NCBI RefSeq assembly: GCF_900111775.1
Contig: NZ_FOJJ01000023.1
Location: 307,835 to 371,834 of the forward strand
DNA: 64,000 bases
Direction of reading: 5' to 3'
DNA from: Desulfuromonas acetexigens
GTDB lineage: Bacteria; Desulfobacterota; Desulfuromonadia; Desulfuromonadales; Trichloromonadaceae
In this document: positions 18,198 through 28,255 of the stretch, piece after piece
Position numbering within the stretch: the first letter of the stretch is position 1
Layout: each line of letters begins with the position of its first letter
The notes under the pieces: model-generated
Databases searched by the model: none
What the model saw: only the letters and a program-made list of their open reading frames with translations
What the model was told of the DNA's origin: nothing
Made by a program: the position numbers and the translations under genes

Positions 18198-18797
18198 TCA
18201 GTTACCCAAAAGGTCGACAAGGCGCAGGCTGTATTCTTCCAGCTCCAGGGCGATGCGCTCCACCCGGCTGGTCAGATACTTGTGCAGCAGGATCGTCGGA
18301 ATGGCGACGGAGAGCCCGGCCGCCGTGGTGATCAGCGCCTCGGAAATGCCGCCGCCGAGGGTCGCCGGGGTGCCGGCCCCTTGCACGGAAATGACGGTGA
18401 AGGCCTCGATCATGCCGAAGACCGTGCCGAGCAGACCGAGGAGCGGCGCGATGGTGGCGATGGTCCCCATCAGTCCCAGATATTTTTCCAGGGGGGCCGT
18501 TTCCCGGCTGCCGACCTCTTCGACCACGGTCTTGAGGTGGTCGCGGGTACGGCCGGCGGCGCGCAGAGCGGCGATAAAGATACGCGCCAGGGACGAGTCG
18601 TGACGCTGACAAACCACCAACGCCTCATCGATGTGCCCACGATGGGCCAGGCTCTCGATCTCGCGGGAAAGCTGTTCGATACCGCGCCGGGCCTGACGGA
18701 AAGTCCAGATCCGTTCGAGAAAAATGGCCAGCGCCATGACCGAACAGAGCAGGATCGGGTACATCAGGGGGCCGCCCTTTTGAAACAATTCCAACAT
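18198..18797 (-). CDS. exbB: ExbB/TolQ/MotA-family proton channel protein
   Basis: 199 aa. Three membrane helices: about 10-30 (GGPLMYPILLCSVMALAIFLE), 105-130 and 145-170, with the family pattern KYLGLMGTIATIAPLLGLLGTVFGMI and ISEALITTAAGLSVAIPTI. It forms the pentameric channel around ExbD. It heads the exbB-exbD-glk-pfk operon behind a well-spaced promoter (18845-18873). TolQ is an alternative name, but no tolA/tolB/pal genes are present. Confidence 0.92.
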   Translation of the reverse strand: MLELFQKGGPLMYPILLCSVMALAIFLERIWTFRQARRGIEQLSREIESLAHRGHIDEALVVCQRHDSSLARIFIAALRAAGRTRDHLKTVVEEVGSRETAPLEKYLGLMGTIATIAPLLGLLGTVFGMIEAFTVISVQGAGTPATLGGGISEALITTAAGLSVAIPTILLHKYLTSRVERIALELEEYSLRLVDLLGN

Positions 18798-18844
18798 GCC
18801 GAAAATATCCTTTCAAGGCCGCAGATAAATTCAAAAACCAGTTA

Positions 18845-18873
18845 ATATTAGGATGTTTCAGACGGGGAATCAA
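18845..18873 (-). promoter_or_regulatory. sigma-70-type promoter for exbB-exbD-glk-pfk
   Basis: Minus-strand TTGATT (18868-18873) and TAATAT (18845-18850), spacer 17 nt, about 45 nt before exbB. The rest of the 220-nt gap (18798-19017) shows no gene. Confidence 0.55.
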
Positions 18874-19017
18874 GAAAAGCGTGGCACCCGTGCAGACAAA
18901 TCGGGCGAAAAAGGGGCACAAAGCCAAGGGCAGGCGGCGATGGCAGGACGAAACCGCGAAAAAAAGTCCCGGGGTCAACCTGACGTGACGGCGGTCGGGC
19001 GTGTCGGCGCATGCCTG

Positions 19018-19509
19018 TCAGTCGATGGGAATGATCGACCCTGCGATGCGCTCGCCGATTTCCAATAGACCGACGGTGTGACGGGGGGCGTCCCGACGGT
19101 CGGTGGCGCTGCCGGGGTTGAAGAGCAGCAGCTCCCCAACCCGATGGCAGGCCGGGAGATGGCTGTGACCATAAATCAGGCAGTCGAGGGAAAGCCCCTG
19201 GAACTCGCGGCGCAGGCGCTCTTCAAGCTGAAAGGGTGAGCCCCAACCGTGGACCAGACCGATGCGGAAGCCCCCCAGGGTGAGGATTTTCTTGATGGGA
19301 ACGCCGGCCACCGGAGCATCCATATTACCGCGTACGGCATGCATTTCCCGATCACCGAAAAGGTCGAGAAATTCGGGGAGGCCGACATCCCCGGCGTGAA
19401 TGATCGTCGTCACGTCGGCGAAGCAGCCGGCGCAGAGCTTCTCGGCCAGCCGCGCCCCCTGGGCCAGGTTACGGATGTGGGTATCGGAAATCACGCCAAC
19501 TTTCAGCAT
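19018..19509 (-). CDS. YfcE/MJ0936-type metallophosphoesterase
   Basis: 163 aa, the size of the small single-domain phosphodiesterases. All metal-site blocks are visible: ISDTHIR (D-x-H), HAGDVG, RGNMDAP, LVHGWG and YGHSHLP. Members hydrolyse phosphodiesters such as bis-pNPP in vitro; the natural substrate is unknown. Monocistronic, minus strand, divergent from the malic enzyme gene. Confidence 0.9.
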   Translation of the reverse strand: MLKVGVISDTHIRNLAQGARLAEKLCAGCFADVTTIIHAGDVGLPEFLDLFGDREMHAVRGNMDAPVAGVPIKKILTLGGFRIGLVHGWGSPFQLEERLRREFQGLSLDCLIYGHSHLPACHRVGELLLFNPGSATDRRDAPRHTVGLLEIGERIAGSIIPID

Positions 19510-19842
19510 TATTAAAATCCTGAATTGAACGTCATGCGCCTCGCCAAAACCTGCCGAGTTGCCGAAGCCGGAAAAAAGACAAGAAACGATACGAAGAAAA
19601 ACCGAAGGGATACGCCAGAAAAAAGCAAACAGGGTTTGAATTTGGCCGTTTCCCCTTGACAGGCCGAACCGGTCGGCTCTATTTTTACCTTTACTTTGAC
19701 TAAAATTTCAAGAAAAGCAACAAGCGTTTAGCCCCCCGCCCGAAACGTGCGGGGAAAAACTCCCGTCCGACTGGAAAAGCCCGTTTCGTCAGGCTACTCT
19801 TATTAAACAACCCGCCATCTACCACCAGGGAGACAGATCACC
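19510..19842 (+). promoter_or_regulatory. maeB upstream region with sigma-70 promoter and structured leader
   Basis: A 333-nt gap without a gene. TTGACA (19656-19661) and TATTTT (19680-19685) with an 18-nt spacer form a good promoter, leaving a leader of about 150 nt. In it CCCCGC (19734-19739) can pair with GCGGGG (19749-19754), while CGAAACG in that loop (19741-19747) is complementary to CGTTTCG (19782-19788), so alternative structures are possible. No known riboswitch was recognised. Confidence 0.5.
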
Positions 19843-22098
19843 ATGTCGAAAAAACAAGAGGCGCTGGATTACCACAGCTCCGGCCGCAAAGGCAAGATCG
19901 AAGTCATCACCACCAAACCCTGCGCCACCAGCCGCGACCTGTCGCTGGCCTACAGCCCCGGGGTCGCCGAACCTTGCCTGGAAATCGAGAAAAACCCCGA
20001 TGACGCCTACAAGTATACCGCCAAGGGCAATCTGGTGGCGGTCGTTTCCAACGGCACCGCCGTTCTCGGCCTGGGGGATATCGGCGCCCTCGCCGGCAAG
20101 CCGGTCATGGAAGGCAAGGGGGTTCTCTTCAAGCGCTTTGCCGACGTCGACGTCTTCGATATCGAACTCAACACCAAGGATTCGGACGAGATCATCCGCA
20201 CCGTGAAGATCCTCGAACCGACCTTCGGCGGCATCAACCTGGAAGACATCAAAGGCCCCGAGTGCTTCTACATCGAGGAGAAGCTCAAGGAGATCATGGA
20301 CATCCCGGTCTTCCACGACGACCAGCACGGCACCGCGATCATCGCCAACGCCGGGTTGCTCAACGCCCTGGAGACCGTCGGCAAGAAGATCGAGGAGATC
20401 AAGATCGTCGTCAACGGCGCCGGCGCCGCCGGCATCGCCTGCGCCCAGATGGCCCTGACCCTCGGCGCCGATCCGAAAAAGATGATTCTCTGCGACACCA
20501 AAGGGGTCATCTTCAACGGCCGCGGCGAGGGGATGAACCCCTACAAGCAGCGCTTCGCCACCGACCTTCCCTGCCGCACCCTGGAGGAAGCCATGGTCGA
20601 TGCCGACGTCTTCTTCGGCGTCTCCTCCAAAGGCGCCCTGACCCCGGCCATGGTCAAATCGATGGCCAAAGATCCGATCATCTTCGCCATGGCCAACCCC
20701 GACCCGGAGATCACCCCCGACGAGGCCAAGGCGGTGCGCGGCGACGTCATCATCGGCACCGGCCGCAGCGACTACAACAACCAGGTCAACAACGTCCTCT
20801 GCTTCCCCTTCCTCTTCCGCGGCGCCCTCGACACCCACGCCCGCGCCATCAACGACGAAATGAAGATGGCGGCCTGCCTGGCCCTGGCCAAACTGGCCAA
20901 GGAAGACGTTCCCGACTCGGTGCGCAAGGCCTACGGCGGCGTCGACATCAAGTTCGGCCGCGAGTATCTCATTCCCAAACCCTTCGACCCCCGCGTCCTG
21001 CTGCACGTCGCCCCGGCGGTGGCCAAGGCGGCCATGGAGAGCGGCGTCGCCCGCTTGCCCATCGACGATCTCGACAAGTATCGCGAGCGCCTGGAAGCCC
21101 TGCAGGGACGCTCCAAGGAGATCATGCGCGTCCTCATCAACAAGGCCCGCTCCAATCCGAAGCGGGTGGTCTTTCCTGAGGGTGAAGAAGACAAGATTCT
21201 GCGCGCCGTGGCGATCATCCTCGACGAAGGGATCGCTGTTCCGATCCTCCTCGGCGACGTCGAGGTCATCCGCACCCGTGCCCGGGAACTGAACATCGAC
21301 CTCGGCGAGACCGAGATCATCGATCCCCGGCAGTCGGAAAAAACCCCGGGCTACACCAATGAACTCTTCGCCCGCCGCCAGCGCAAGGGGGTGACGTTAG
21401 CCGAGGCGCGGCGCATGCTGCGCAACAACCGCAACTACTTCGGCGCCATGATGGTTGAAAAGGGGGACGCCGACACCATGCTCTCCGGCATCAACGCCCA
21501 TTATCCCGACACCATCCGCCCGGCGTTGGAAATCATCGGCAAGAAAGACGGCCTTTCCCGGGTTCACGGTATGTACATGATGGTCACCAAGAAGGATGTC
21601 GTTTTCTTCGCCGACACCACCGTGACGATCGAGCCGACCGCCGAGGAACTGGCGGAAACCGCCATCCTGACGGCCGAGAAGGCCCGCCATTTCGAGATCG
21701 AACCGCGGGTGGCGATGCTCTCCTTCTCCAACTTCGGCAGCGCCGACCACCCCCTGACCCTCAACGTCAAGCGCGCCACCGCCCTGGTCAAGCAGCGCGC
21801 CCCCGAGCTGATCATCGACGGCGAAATGCAGGCCAACGTCGCTCTCGACCCCGACCTGGTCGAGCGCCAGTACCCCTTTTCCAAACTCAAGGGGAACGCC
21901 AACGTCTTCATCTTCCCCGACCTGCAATCGGGCAACATCTCCTACAAACTGCTGCATAAGCTCGGTGGCGCCGAGCAGGTCGGCCCCATTCTCATGGGGA
22001 CGAAGAAGCCGATTCACGTGCTCCAGCGCGGCGACGACGTCGCCGACATCGTCAACATGGCCGCTGTCGCCGTAGTCGATGTGCAGGAAGAGGGATAA
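19843..22098 (+). CDS. maeB: NADP-dependent malic enzyme with phosphotransacetylase-like C-terminal domain
   Basis: 751 aa, the two-domain MaeB type. Residues 1-430 are malic enzyme: substrate site [15 protein letters not shown](P) loop [26 protein letters not shown]. Residues about 430-751 resemble phosphotransacetylase ([19 protein letters not shown]...), a domain thought to be regulatory in this family. It decarboxylates malate to pyruvate with NADPH formation. It is transcribed alone between a promoter/leader upstream and a strong terminator downstream. Confidence 0.95.
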   Translation: MSKKQEALDYHSSGRKGKIEVITTKPCATSRDLSLAYSPGVAEPCLEIEKNPDDAYKYTAKGNLVAVVSNGTAVLGLGDIGALAGKPVMEGKGVLFKRFADVDVFDIELNTKDSDEIIRTVKILEPTFGGINLEDIKGPECFYIEEKLKEIMDIPVFHDDQHGTAIIANAGLLNALETVGKKIEEIKIVVNGAGAAGIACAQMALTLGADPKKMILCDTKGVIFNGRGEGMNPYKQRFATDLPCRTLEEAMVDADVFFGVSSKGALTPAMVKSMAKDPIIFAMANPDPEITPDEAKAVRGDVIIGTGRSDYNNQVNNVLCFPFLFRGALDTHARAINDEMKMAACLALAKLAKEDVPDSVRKAYGGVDIKFGREYLIPKPFDPRVLLHVAPAVAKAAMESGVARLPIDDLDKYRERLEALQGRSKEIMRVLINKARSNPKRVVFPEGEEDKILRAVAIILDEGIAVPILLGDVEVIRTRARELNIDLGETEIIDPRQSEKTPGYTNELFARRQRKGVTLAEARRMLRNNRNYFGAMMVEKGDADTMLSGINAHYPDTIRPALEIIGKKDGLSRVHGMYMMVTKKDVVFFADTTVTIEPTAEELAETAILTAEKARHFEIEPRVAMLSFSNFGSADHPLTLNVKRATALVKQRAPELIIDGEMQANVALDPDLVERQYPFSKLKGNANVFIFPDLQSGNISYKLLHKLGGAEQVGPILMGTKKPIHVLQRGDDVADIVNMAAVAVVDVQEEG

Positions 22099-22124
22099 TC
22101 GCTGCGATTCAGAAAGATACCGCA

Positions 22125-22153
22125 ACGGGGGCGCCAGGCGCCCCCGTTTTTTT
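22125..22153 (+). terminator. Intrinsic terminator after maeB
   Basis: ACGGGGGCGC and GCGCCCCCGT form a 10-bp stem (22125-22147) followed by T7. Confidence 0.93.
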
Positions 22154-22226
22154 ACCACCGCTTTCCCCTTCCCTGCCTCGGCCATTCCTGCTAAAATACG
22201 TGGATATTTTTTCAGGAGAAGCGCCC

Positions 22227-23615
22227 ATGAAATACCTCAGTACCCGCGGCCGCGTCCGCAGTCTGTCCTTTAAAGATGCCGTGATGATGGGGCTGGCCGA
22301 CGACGGCGGGCTGCTGCTGCCCGAGTCGATCCCGCAACTGACGCCGGGGGACATCGCCGCCCTGGAAATGCTCGACTATCCGGAGTTGGCCTTCCAGGTC
22401 CTCTCCCGTTTCGTCGGGGACATCCCCTCGGCCGACCTCAAGAGTCTCATCGACCGTTCCTACGCCAGCTTCACCCATCCCGACATCACCCCGGTGGTGC
22501 ATCACAACGGCGTGCACATCCTCGAACTTTTTCATGGCCCGACCCTGGCTTTCAAGGATGTGGCACTGCAGTTTCTCGGCAATCTCTTCGAATACCTGCT
22601 CGCCGAGCGGGGCGAGAAGATGAACATTCTCGGCGCCACCTCCGGCGATACGGGGAGCGCCGCCATCTACGGTGTGCGTGGCAAAGAGAACATCAATATT
22701 TTCATCCTTCATCCCCACCGGAAGGTTTCGCCCATCCAGGAATTGCAGATGACCACGGTCACCGACCCCAATGTCTTCAACCTGGCGATTCGCGGCACCT
22801 TCGACGACGGTCAGCGCATCGTCAAAGAGATTTTCGGCGACCTCGACTTCAAGGCCAAGTATGCCCTGGGCGCGGTCAACTCCATCAACTGGGCGCGGGT
22901 GCTGGCCCAGGTCGTCTACTATTTCTATGCCTGGGGCCGGGTGCGTAAAAAGACCGATTGCCGGGAAATCTGTTTTTCGGTGCCGACGGGCAACTTCGGC
23001 GACATCTTCGCCGGCTTCATCGCCAAGAAGATGGGCCTGCCGATCCGTCGCCTGATTCTCGCCACCAACGAGAACAACATCCTCACCCGTTTCGTCCGCC
23101 AGGGGGATTACTCTATCGGCGCAGTGTCGCAGACCTACTCCCCCTCCATGGATATCCAGCTGGCGAGCAACTTCGAGCGCTACCTCTTCTACCTCTACGA
23201 CGAGCAGAGCGGGCGGGTGCGTGACGCCATGAGCGAACTGGCCAGCACCGGCCGCCTCGCTTTCACCGCCGCTGAGCGGGAAAAGGTCGCTCAGAATTTC
23301 TTCGCCCAGGCCGTTTCCAACGCCGAGACCCTGGAAACCATCCGCGACTTCCACGGCAAGACCGGCTACCTGCTCGATCCGCACACCGCCGTCGGCGTCC
23401 GCGCCGCTCTCGACCTCGGCGACGGGCAAACCCCGACGGTCTGCCTGGCCACCGCCCATCCCGCCAAGTTCGGTGAGGCGGTACAGTTGGCGATCGGCCA
23501 GGAGCCAACCCGCCCCGCCTCCCTGGCGGGAATCGAAGACCGTGAAAAGCGCTGCGAGACCATCGATGCCGACACCACCGCAATCAAAAATTATCTGGCG
23601 ACCCACGCTCTGTAA
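22227..23615 (+). CDS. thrC: Threonine synthase
   Basis: 462 aa from ATG 22227 (MKYLSTRGRV), chosen because AGGAG lies 9 nt upstream; a longer frame exists but lacks this. The ThrC N-terminal domain is followed by the PLP lysine Lys110 in GPTLAFKDVALQFLG and the phosphate-binding ATSGDTGSAAI. The length matches the ThrC1 (E. coli/yeast-like) type. It converts O-phosphohomoserine to threonine. A TAAAAT box at 22189-22194 may be its -10. Confidence 0.95.
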   Translation: MKYLSTRGRVRSLSFKDAVMMGLADDGGLLLPESIPQLTPGDIAALEMLDYPELAFQVLSRFVGDIPSADLKSLIDRSYASFTHPDITPVVHHNGVHILELFHGPTLAFKDVALQFLGNLFEYLLAERGEKMNILGATSGDTGSAAIYGVRGKENINIFILHPHRKVSPIQELQMTTVTDPNVFNLAIRGTFDDGQRIVKEIFGDLDFKAKYALGAVNSINWARVLAQVVYYFYAWGRVRKKTDCREICFSVPTGNFGDIFAGFIAKKMGLPIRRLILATNENNILTRFVRQGDYSIGAVSQTYSPSMDIQLASNFERYLFYLYDEQSGRVRDAMSELASTGRLAFTAAEREKVAQNFFAQAVSNAETLETIRDFHGKTGYLLDPHTAVGVRAALDLGDGQTPTVCLATAHPAKFGEAVQLAIGQEPTRPASLAGIEDREKRCETIDADTTAIKNYLATHAL

Positions 23616-23640
23616 CGCTTCAGGATTTCAGCTCCCATCA

Positions 23641-23679
23641 ACGCAAAAAGCCCCCGGCGAAACCGGGGGCTTTTTGCGT
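23641..23679. terminator. Bidirectional terminator between thrC and glnA
   Basis: A perfect inverted repeat: GCCCCCGG (23650-23657) with CCGGGGGC (23663-23670), extended by A5/T5 and ACGC/GCGT. It serves both convergent genes. Confidence 0.95.
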
Positions 23680-23696
23680 TGAACGGAGAGCTCGGA

Positions 23697-25106
23697 TCAG
23701 CAGTCGTAGTAGAGGGCGAACTCCATCGGGGTCGGACGCATGCGGGTCGGGTTGACTTCCGCTTCCATCTTGTACTCGATCCACTTCTCGATGACGTCCT
23801 CGGTGAAGACATCCCCCTTGAGCAGGAAGGCGTGATCCTCGCGCAGATGGTTGAGGGCGTCCTCCAGGCTGCGGGCGACGTTGGGGATATCCTTAAGCTC
23901 CTCGGGGGAGAGACCGTAGATGTCCTTGTCCAGCGGTTGGCCCGGATCGATCTTGTTCTCGATGCCATCGAGACCGGCCATGAGCTGGGCGGCAAAGGCG
24001 AGGTAGCCGTTACAGGACGGGTCGGGCGTACGATATTCGACGCGCTTCGATTTCGGATTGTTGGTGACCGGAATTCGCAGCGAAGCGGAACGGTTGCGGT
24101 TCGAGTAAGCGAGATTGACCGGTGCCTCATAGCCGGGAACCAGACGCTTGTAGGAGTTGACGCTGGGATTGGTGAAGGCGCAGAGGGCCTTGGCGTGCTT
24201 CATGATACCGCCGATGTAGTACATGGCCATCTTCGAGAGGCCACCGTAGCCGTCACCGGCAAAGAGATTCTGACCGTCCTTCCACAGGGACTGATGACAG
24301 TGCATGCCGGAGCCGTTGTCACCGTAGAGCGGCTTGGGCATGAAGGTCACGGTCTTGCCGTTACGGAAGGCGACGTTCTTGATGATGTACTTGAACCACT
24401 GCAGGGTATCGCCCATCTTCAACAGGCTGTCGAAGCGCATGTCGATCTCGTTCTGCCCGCCGGTGGCAACTTCATGATGGGAGGCCTCGATGCGCATGCC
24501 GACGCTTTGCAGCACCTGCACCATCTCGTTGCGCAGATCGACGAAGGAGTCGGTGGGCGCGCAGGGGAAATAGCCTTCCTTGTGGCGGGGCTTGTAGCCA
24601 AGGTTGGGGTACTCCTCGCGACCACTGTTCCAGGCGCCTTCGATCGAGTCGATGCAATAGAAGGACTCGTTGGCGCTGGAGGCGTAGCGGATGTCGTCGA
24701 AGATGAAGAATTCCGGCTCGGGGCCGAAGTAAGCGGTATCGGCGAGACCGGTCGATTTCAAATAAGCTTCGGCCTTCTTGGCGATGAAACGGGGGTCGCG
24801 GGTGTAGCCCTCGCGGGTAATCGGATCGATGATGTCGCAGATCAGGCTCAGGGTCGTGACCTGGATAAAGGGATCGATCTTGGCGGTGGTCGGATCGGGG
24901 ATCAGCAGCATGTCGCTGTTGTGGATCGGCTGCCAACCACGAATCGAGGAGCCGTCGAAGCCGATGCCTTCCTCGAAGGTGTCTTCCCCGAATTCGCTCA
25001 TGGGGACGGAAAAGTGCTGCCAGATGCCGACGAAGTCGAGAAATTTGTAATCGACCATCTGACAGTTGTTCTCTTGGGCAAAAGCCACGACTTCCCTGGG
25101 TGTCAT
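23697..25106 (-). CDS. glnA: Glutamine synthetase, type I
   Basis: 469 aa, dodecameric GlnA type. Conserved blocks include the ATP/glutamate region with [17 protein letters not shown] and the N-terminal Asp latch region. Tyr397 in [11 protein letters not shown] sits exactly at the E. coli adenylylation position, so control by an adenylyltransferase (GlnE) is possible. It assimilates ammonia into glutamine. Encoded 87 nt downstream of glnB on the same strand, probably one glnBA operon read from the sigma-54 promoter at 25636-25651. Confidence 0.97.
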   Translation of the reverse strand: MTPREVVAFAQENNCQMVDYKFLDFVGIWQHFSVPMSEFGEDTFEEGIGFDGSSIRGWQPIHNSDMLLIPDPTTAKIDPFIQVTTLSLICDIIDPITREGYTRDPRFIAKKAEAYLKSTGLADTAYFGPEPEFFIFDDIRYASSANESFYCIDSIEGAWNSGREEYPNLGYKPRHKEGYFPCAPTDSFVDLRNEMVQVLQSVGMRIEASHHEVATGGQNEIDMRFDSLLKMGDTLQWFKYIIKNVAFRNGKTVTFMPKPLYGDNGSGMHCHQSLWKDGQNLFAGDGYGGLSKMAMYYIGGIMKHAKALCAFTNPSVNSYKRLVPGYEAPVNLAYSNRNRSASLRIPVTNNPKSKRVEYRTPDPSCNGYLAFAAQLMAGLDGIENKIDPGQPLDKDIYGLSPEELKDIPNVARSLEDALNHLREDHAFLLKGDVFTEDVIEKWIEYKMEAEVNPTRMRPTPMEFALYYDC

Positions 25107-25193
25107 TGATGTCTCCTTTGACTGGATGATTTTTTAAGCCACGGCCTCCCCGAGCGGGCCGGCGTGAAGGGAAAAGATCTCGCGTGCGACGCT

Positions 25194-25562
<369 letters not shown>

Positions 25563-25635
25563 TCAAGTACGCGAGGGGTTTCGCTCCTCGCACCCGCCTT
25601 ATCGACAAAGGACAGCGTTCTTGACCAAACGGTTT

Positions 25636-25651
25636 AGCAAAGAACCTGCCA
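25636..25651 (-). promoter_or_regulatory. sigma-54 (-24/-12) promoter for glnB-glnA
   Basis: Minus-strand TGGCAGGTTCTTTGCT, with the invariant GG and GC separated by 10 nt, matches the TGGCAC-N5-TTGCW consensus closely. It lies about 100 nt before glnB. It implies activation by an NtrC-type enhancer-binding protein. Confidence 0.82.
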
Positions 25652-25964
25652 TTTTTTCCGACTGCGAAAATAAACTTCAACTATCTGATTTTATATGGGG
25701 AAATTTCATGGGGAAGGATTCCTCCGAAAGACCCTTCCCTGCCGCGAAAGAAATCGGCCTATTTTTTAGGCACCCCAGGGGCACGGATGCCCAATCCACA
25801 AGCAGCACAAAGATTCTGGGGGCACCAGTAAAATCGCCAACGAGTGCCGCGAGCCGGTCGTAAGACTTGACTGTTAATAAATATATAATTAAGATCAGAC
25901 CGTTTCGAAACAGACTCCGCACGGTTGCCCTGGCGTTCTCCGCCACCGGCGCGAGGAGGCCTTG
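25652..25964. other. Non-coding gap between glnB promoter and receiver-kinase gene
   Basis: About 310 nt, more AT-rich than its surroundings. It would hold the enhancer sites for the sigma-54 promoter. A TATAAT box at 25884-25889 may serve the plus-strand kinase gene, but no convincing -35 is visible. I see no gene in it. Confidence 0.4.
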
Positions 25965-27626
25965 ATGAACCGTCGCTTCACCCTTTTGCTGGTCGACGAC
26001 AACCTGCCTCAGATCGCCCCCCTGCGGGATTTTCTCGAAGCGGCCGGATATCGGGTGCGAACCGCCGACAATGGCATGAAAGCGATCGTCGCCATCTATC
26101 AGCGCCCCCCGGATCTGATCCTTTCGGACATCCCCATCTCGGAACTCAACGGCTACCACCTCTGCCGCATCCTCAAAAACGACCCCCTGACCCAGAACAT
26201 CCCGATCATTCTCTTCAGTTCCCAGGCGGAACCGCACAATCGCTTCTGGGGGGAAAAGGCCGGGGCCGATGCCTTCCTGGAGAAGACCGCCGAGTTCCCC
26301 CGCATCCTGGCGGCCATCGAGAACCTGCTCAAAGAGCGCAAGGAAGAGACGGAGCCCCTAGCGAAAGGCACCCGGGGGCTTGACGGTAAGGCGATCCGCA
26401 ACCAAATTACCGGTCTGCTCGATCGCCTCCTTTACGAGTCGACGATTTCCAACGAAATCCTAAAACTGACCGGACTCGCCCACGACAGCGAAGCCCTGGC
26501 CCGAGAATTCTTCGATTTTCTCGCCCTCATCTGCCGCTACAGCGCGGCCGGCCTGCTGCTGCGGGAAGGCGCGGACAAATATTCAATTTTTCTGCAACTG
26601 ATGGAGCCGGTCTCGGATGGATTCATCGAACATGCACGCAAAGAGATGCTGCACCAGGCCGGACTCGACCGCGAAGCCGCAGGCAAGTACCGTTTTATTC
26701 TGATCGAACAGGATACTGGGGGAGGACGGGCGATGCCGGTCAGCTTCCAGGTGCTGAGCTCCCTGCCCATCCACGACGGCAACGAGCTCCTGGCGTCACT
26801 GACCCTCTTTGAAAGCGGCCAGCGGCGGCTGACCGAGGGGATGAGCCACGCCCTCGACGTAATCGCCGGCCGGCTGCTGATTGTCGCGCGCTACCTGAAA
26901 AAAATCAAGGATATCGAAAATGTCAAAGCCGATCTGGTGTCGATGCTGGTGCATGACATGCGCTCGCCGCTGACCGGCATCAGCGGTTTCACCAATGTCC
27001 TGGCCGAGGGGATTCTCGGGCAGGTCTCCCCCGACCAGGGGGCGGCCCTGAAAAATATCCAGGAAGGGTGCAGCCGGCTGCTAACGCTGATCGACGATAT
27101 TCTCGACTATTCCAAACTGGAAGCGGGCAAGATGCAGGTGTCGCCGCGCCCCCTCGACCTCGCCCCGTTGCTCACCCAGGTTCTCGGTTCCTTTTCCCTC
27201 CAGCTACAGGAGCATCGTTTGCAGGTCGCAACGGAGCTGCCCGAAAACCTGCCCCAGGTCATGGCCGACGAAAAACAGCTGACCCGGGTTCTGTCCAACC
27301 TGATCAGCAACGCCGTCAAGTTCACCCCCGACGGCGGCCATATCCGTATCGCCGCCGCTCCCGCCACCACCCGCCAGAAACAACCAGCCCTGGAAATCAG
27401 CATCAGCGACAGCGGCTGCGGCATTCCGCCCGAACAGCAAAAAACCCTCTTCGACCGCTATGAGCAGCTGCCCAGCGCCACCGTCTACCGCAAGGGGACC
27501 GGGCTGGGACTGGCCATCTGCAAGGAGATCGTCGGTCTGCATCATGGCGACATCGGGGTGGAAAGCCCGATCGCCGACGGCGCCGGCAGTTGTTTCGCCT
27601 TCACCCTCCCCCTGGCCCTGCCCTGA
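25965..27626 (+). CDS. Histidine kinase with N-terminal receiver domain
   Basis: 553 aa from ATG 25965 (GGAGG 6 nt upstream). A receiver domain (about 5-125: LLLVDDN, phospho-acceptor Asp in LILSDIPISE, Lys in AFLEKTAEF) is followed by a GAF-like segment (about 170-320), a HisKA helix with the phospho-His in VHDMRSPLTGISGF, and an HATPase domain (NAVKFTPDGG, SGCGIPPEQ, GTGLGLAICKEI). No membrane helices, so cytoplasmic. No partner regulator is adjacent; the divergent neighbours are glnBA, so a nitrogen link is only a guess. Confidence 0.9.
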   Translation: MNRRFTLLLVDDNLPQIAPLRDFLEAAGYRVRTADNGMKAIVAIYQRPPDLILSDIPISELNGYHLCRILKNDPLTQNIPIILFSSQAEPHNRFWGEKAGADAFLEKTAEFPRILAAIENLLKERKEETEPLAKGTRGLDGKAIRNQITGLLDRLLYESTISNEILKLTGLAHDSEALAREFFDFLALICRYSAAGLLLREGADKYSIFLQLMEPVSDGFIEHARKEMLHQAGLDREAAGKYRFILIEQDTGGGRAMPVSFQVLSSLPIHDGNELLASLTLFESGQRRLTEGMSHALDVIAGRLLIVARYLKKIKDIENVKADLVSMLVHDMRSPLTGISGFTNVLAEGILGQVSPDQGAALKNIQEGCSRLLTLIDDILDYSKLEAGKMQVSPRPLDLAPLLTQVLGSFSLQLQEHRLQVATELPENLPQVMADEKQLTRVLSNLISNAVKFTPDGGHIRIAAAPATTRQKQPALEISISDSGCGIPPEQQKTLFDRYEQLPSATVYRKGTGLGLAICKEIVGLHHGDIGVESPIADGAGSCFAFTLPLALP

Positions 27627-27632
27627 AACCTC

Positions 27633-28163
27633 TCAACCCCGATCGAAAAAGGGGCTCTTGCCGCTGACCGACAGGGGGATAGCGTAAGCGATGCGCACCC
27701 CCTCGCCGAGCAGCCCCATCTCGATGGCGGCCTTGCCGGCGCTGTACATGACGCGGTTATCGAGGCGCAGGTCGGCGGCCCGGCTTACCGCCGAACCGAC
27801 GGCGATCCCCAGGTCGCCGGTGGCAAAGGCACAGGTAGCACCGGCCGCCTGCATCGCGGCGCAGTCGGCGAAACCGCAGTAGCCGCAATGGGGCAGGCCC
27901 AGGGGCTCCATGCGGGTGCCGATGAGAACGAGCGCCGACGCCAGGGCAAGATTACCCGCATCCCGGGCGAAAAAACCCACCTGGTCGCGCTCGGCGATCA
28001 TGCGCATGGTATCGGCCATACGACCCAGCTCAACGCCGCTGACCACGGCGGTCACCAGCAGATCCCGCCCCCGTCCTTTGGGGGCGGTGCGCGCCGCTGC
28101 GCAGAGCAGCTCCGCGGCCCGTTCGACCCATTCACTCTTCGATTCCGGATTGATCGTCAGCAT
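27633..28163 (-). CDS. DUF2148 (ferredoxin-domain) protein
   Basis: 176 aa from ATG 28163 (AAGGAGT upstream; MLTINPESKSEW). It has the Cys pattern HCGYCGFADC and a later Cys (GATCAFATGDLGIAVGSA) typical of the DUF2148 / ferredoxin-like family in anaerobes, which probably binds an iron-sulfur cluster. Function is unknown. Convergent with the receiver-kinase gene and divergent from lpxA. Confidence 0.82.
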   Translation of the reverse strand: MLTINPESKSEWVERAAELLCAAARTAPKGRGRDLLVTAVVSGVELGRMADTMRMIAERDQVGFFARDAGNLALASALVLIGTRMEPLGLPHCGYCGFADCAAMQAAGATCAFATGDLGIAVGSAVSRAADLRLDNRVMYSAGKAAIEMGLLGEGVRIAYAIPLSVSGKSPFFDRG

Positions 28164-28255
28164 TTTCGGTGACTCCTTCGCGTTAAAAGAAATTCCCTTG
28201 AAGAAAGGGGGATGGGCGTTGCAGAATGGGCGCTCATTCAACCCAGGAGATTCCC

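Noticed and set aside
18880..18893. sigma-54 element (TGGCACCCGTGC) upstream of exbB
   Set aside because: GG-GC spacing is 7 nt and the orientation points away from exbB.
19510..22088. c-di-GMP (GEMM) riboswitches upstream of maeB, pilus and cytochrome genes
   Set aside because: Expected in Geobacter relatives, so I looked for the conserved GEMM core in the leaders of maeB, the cytochrome and all pilin genes; none was convincing.
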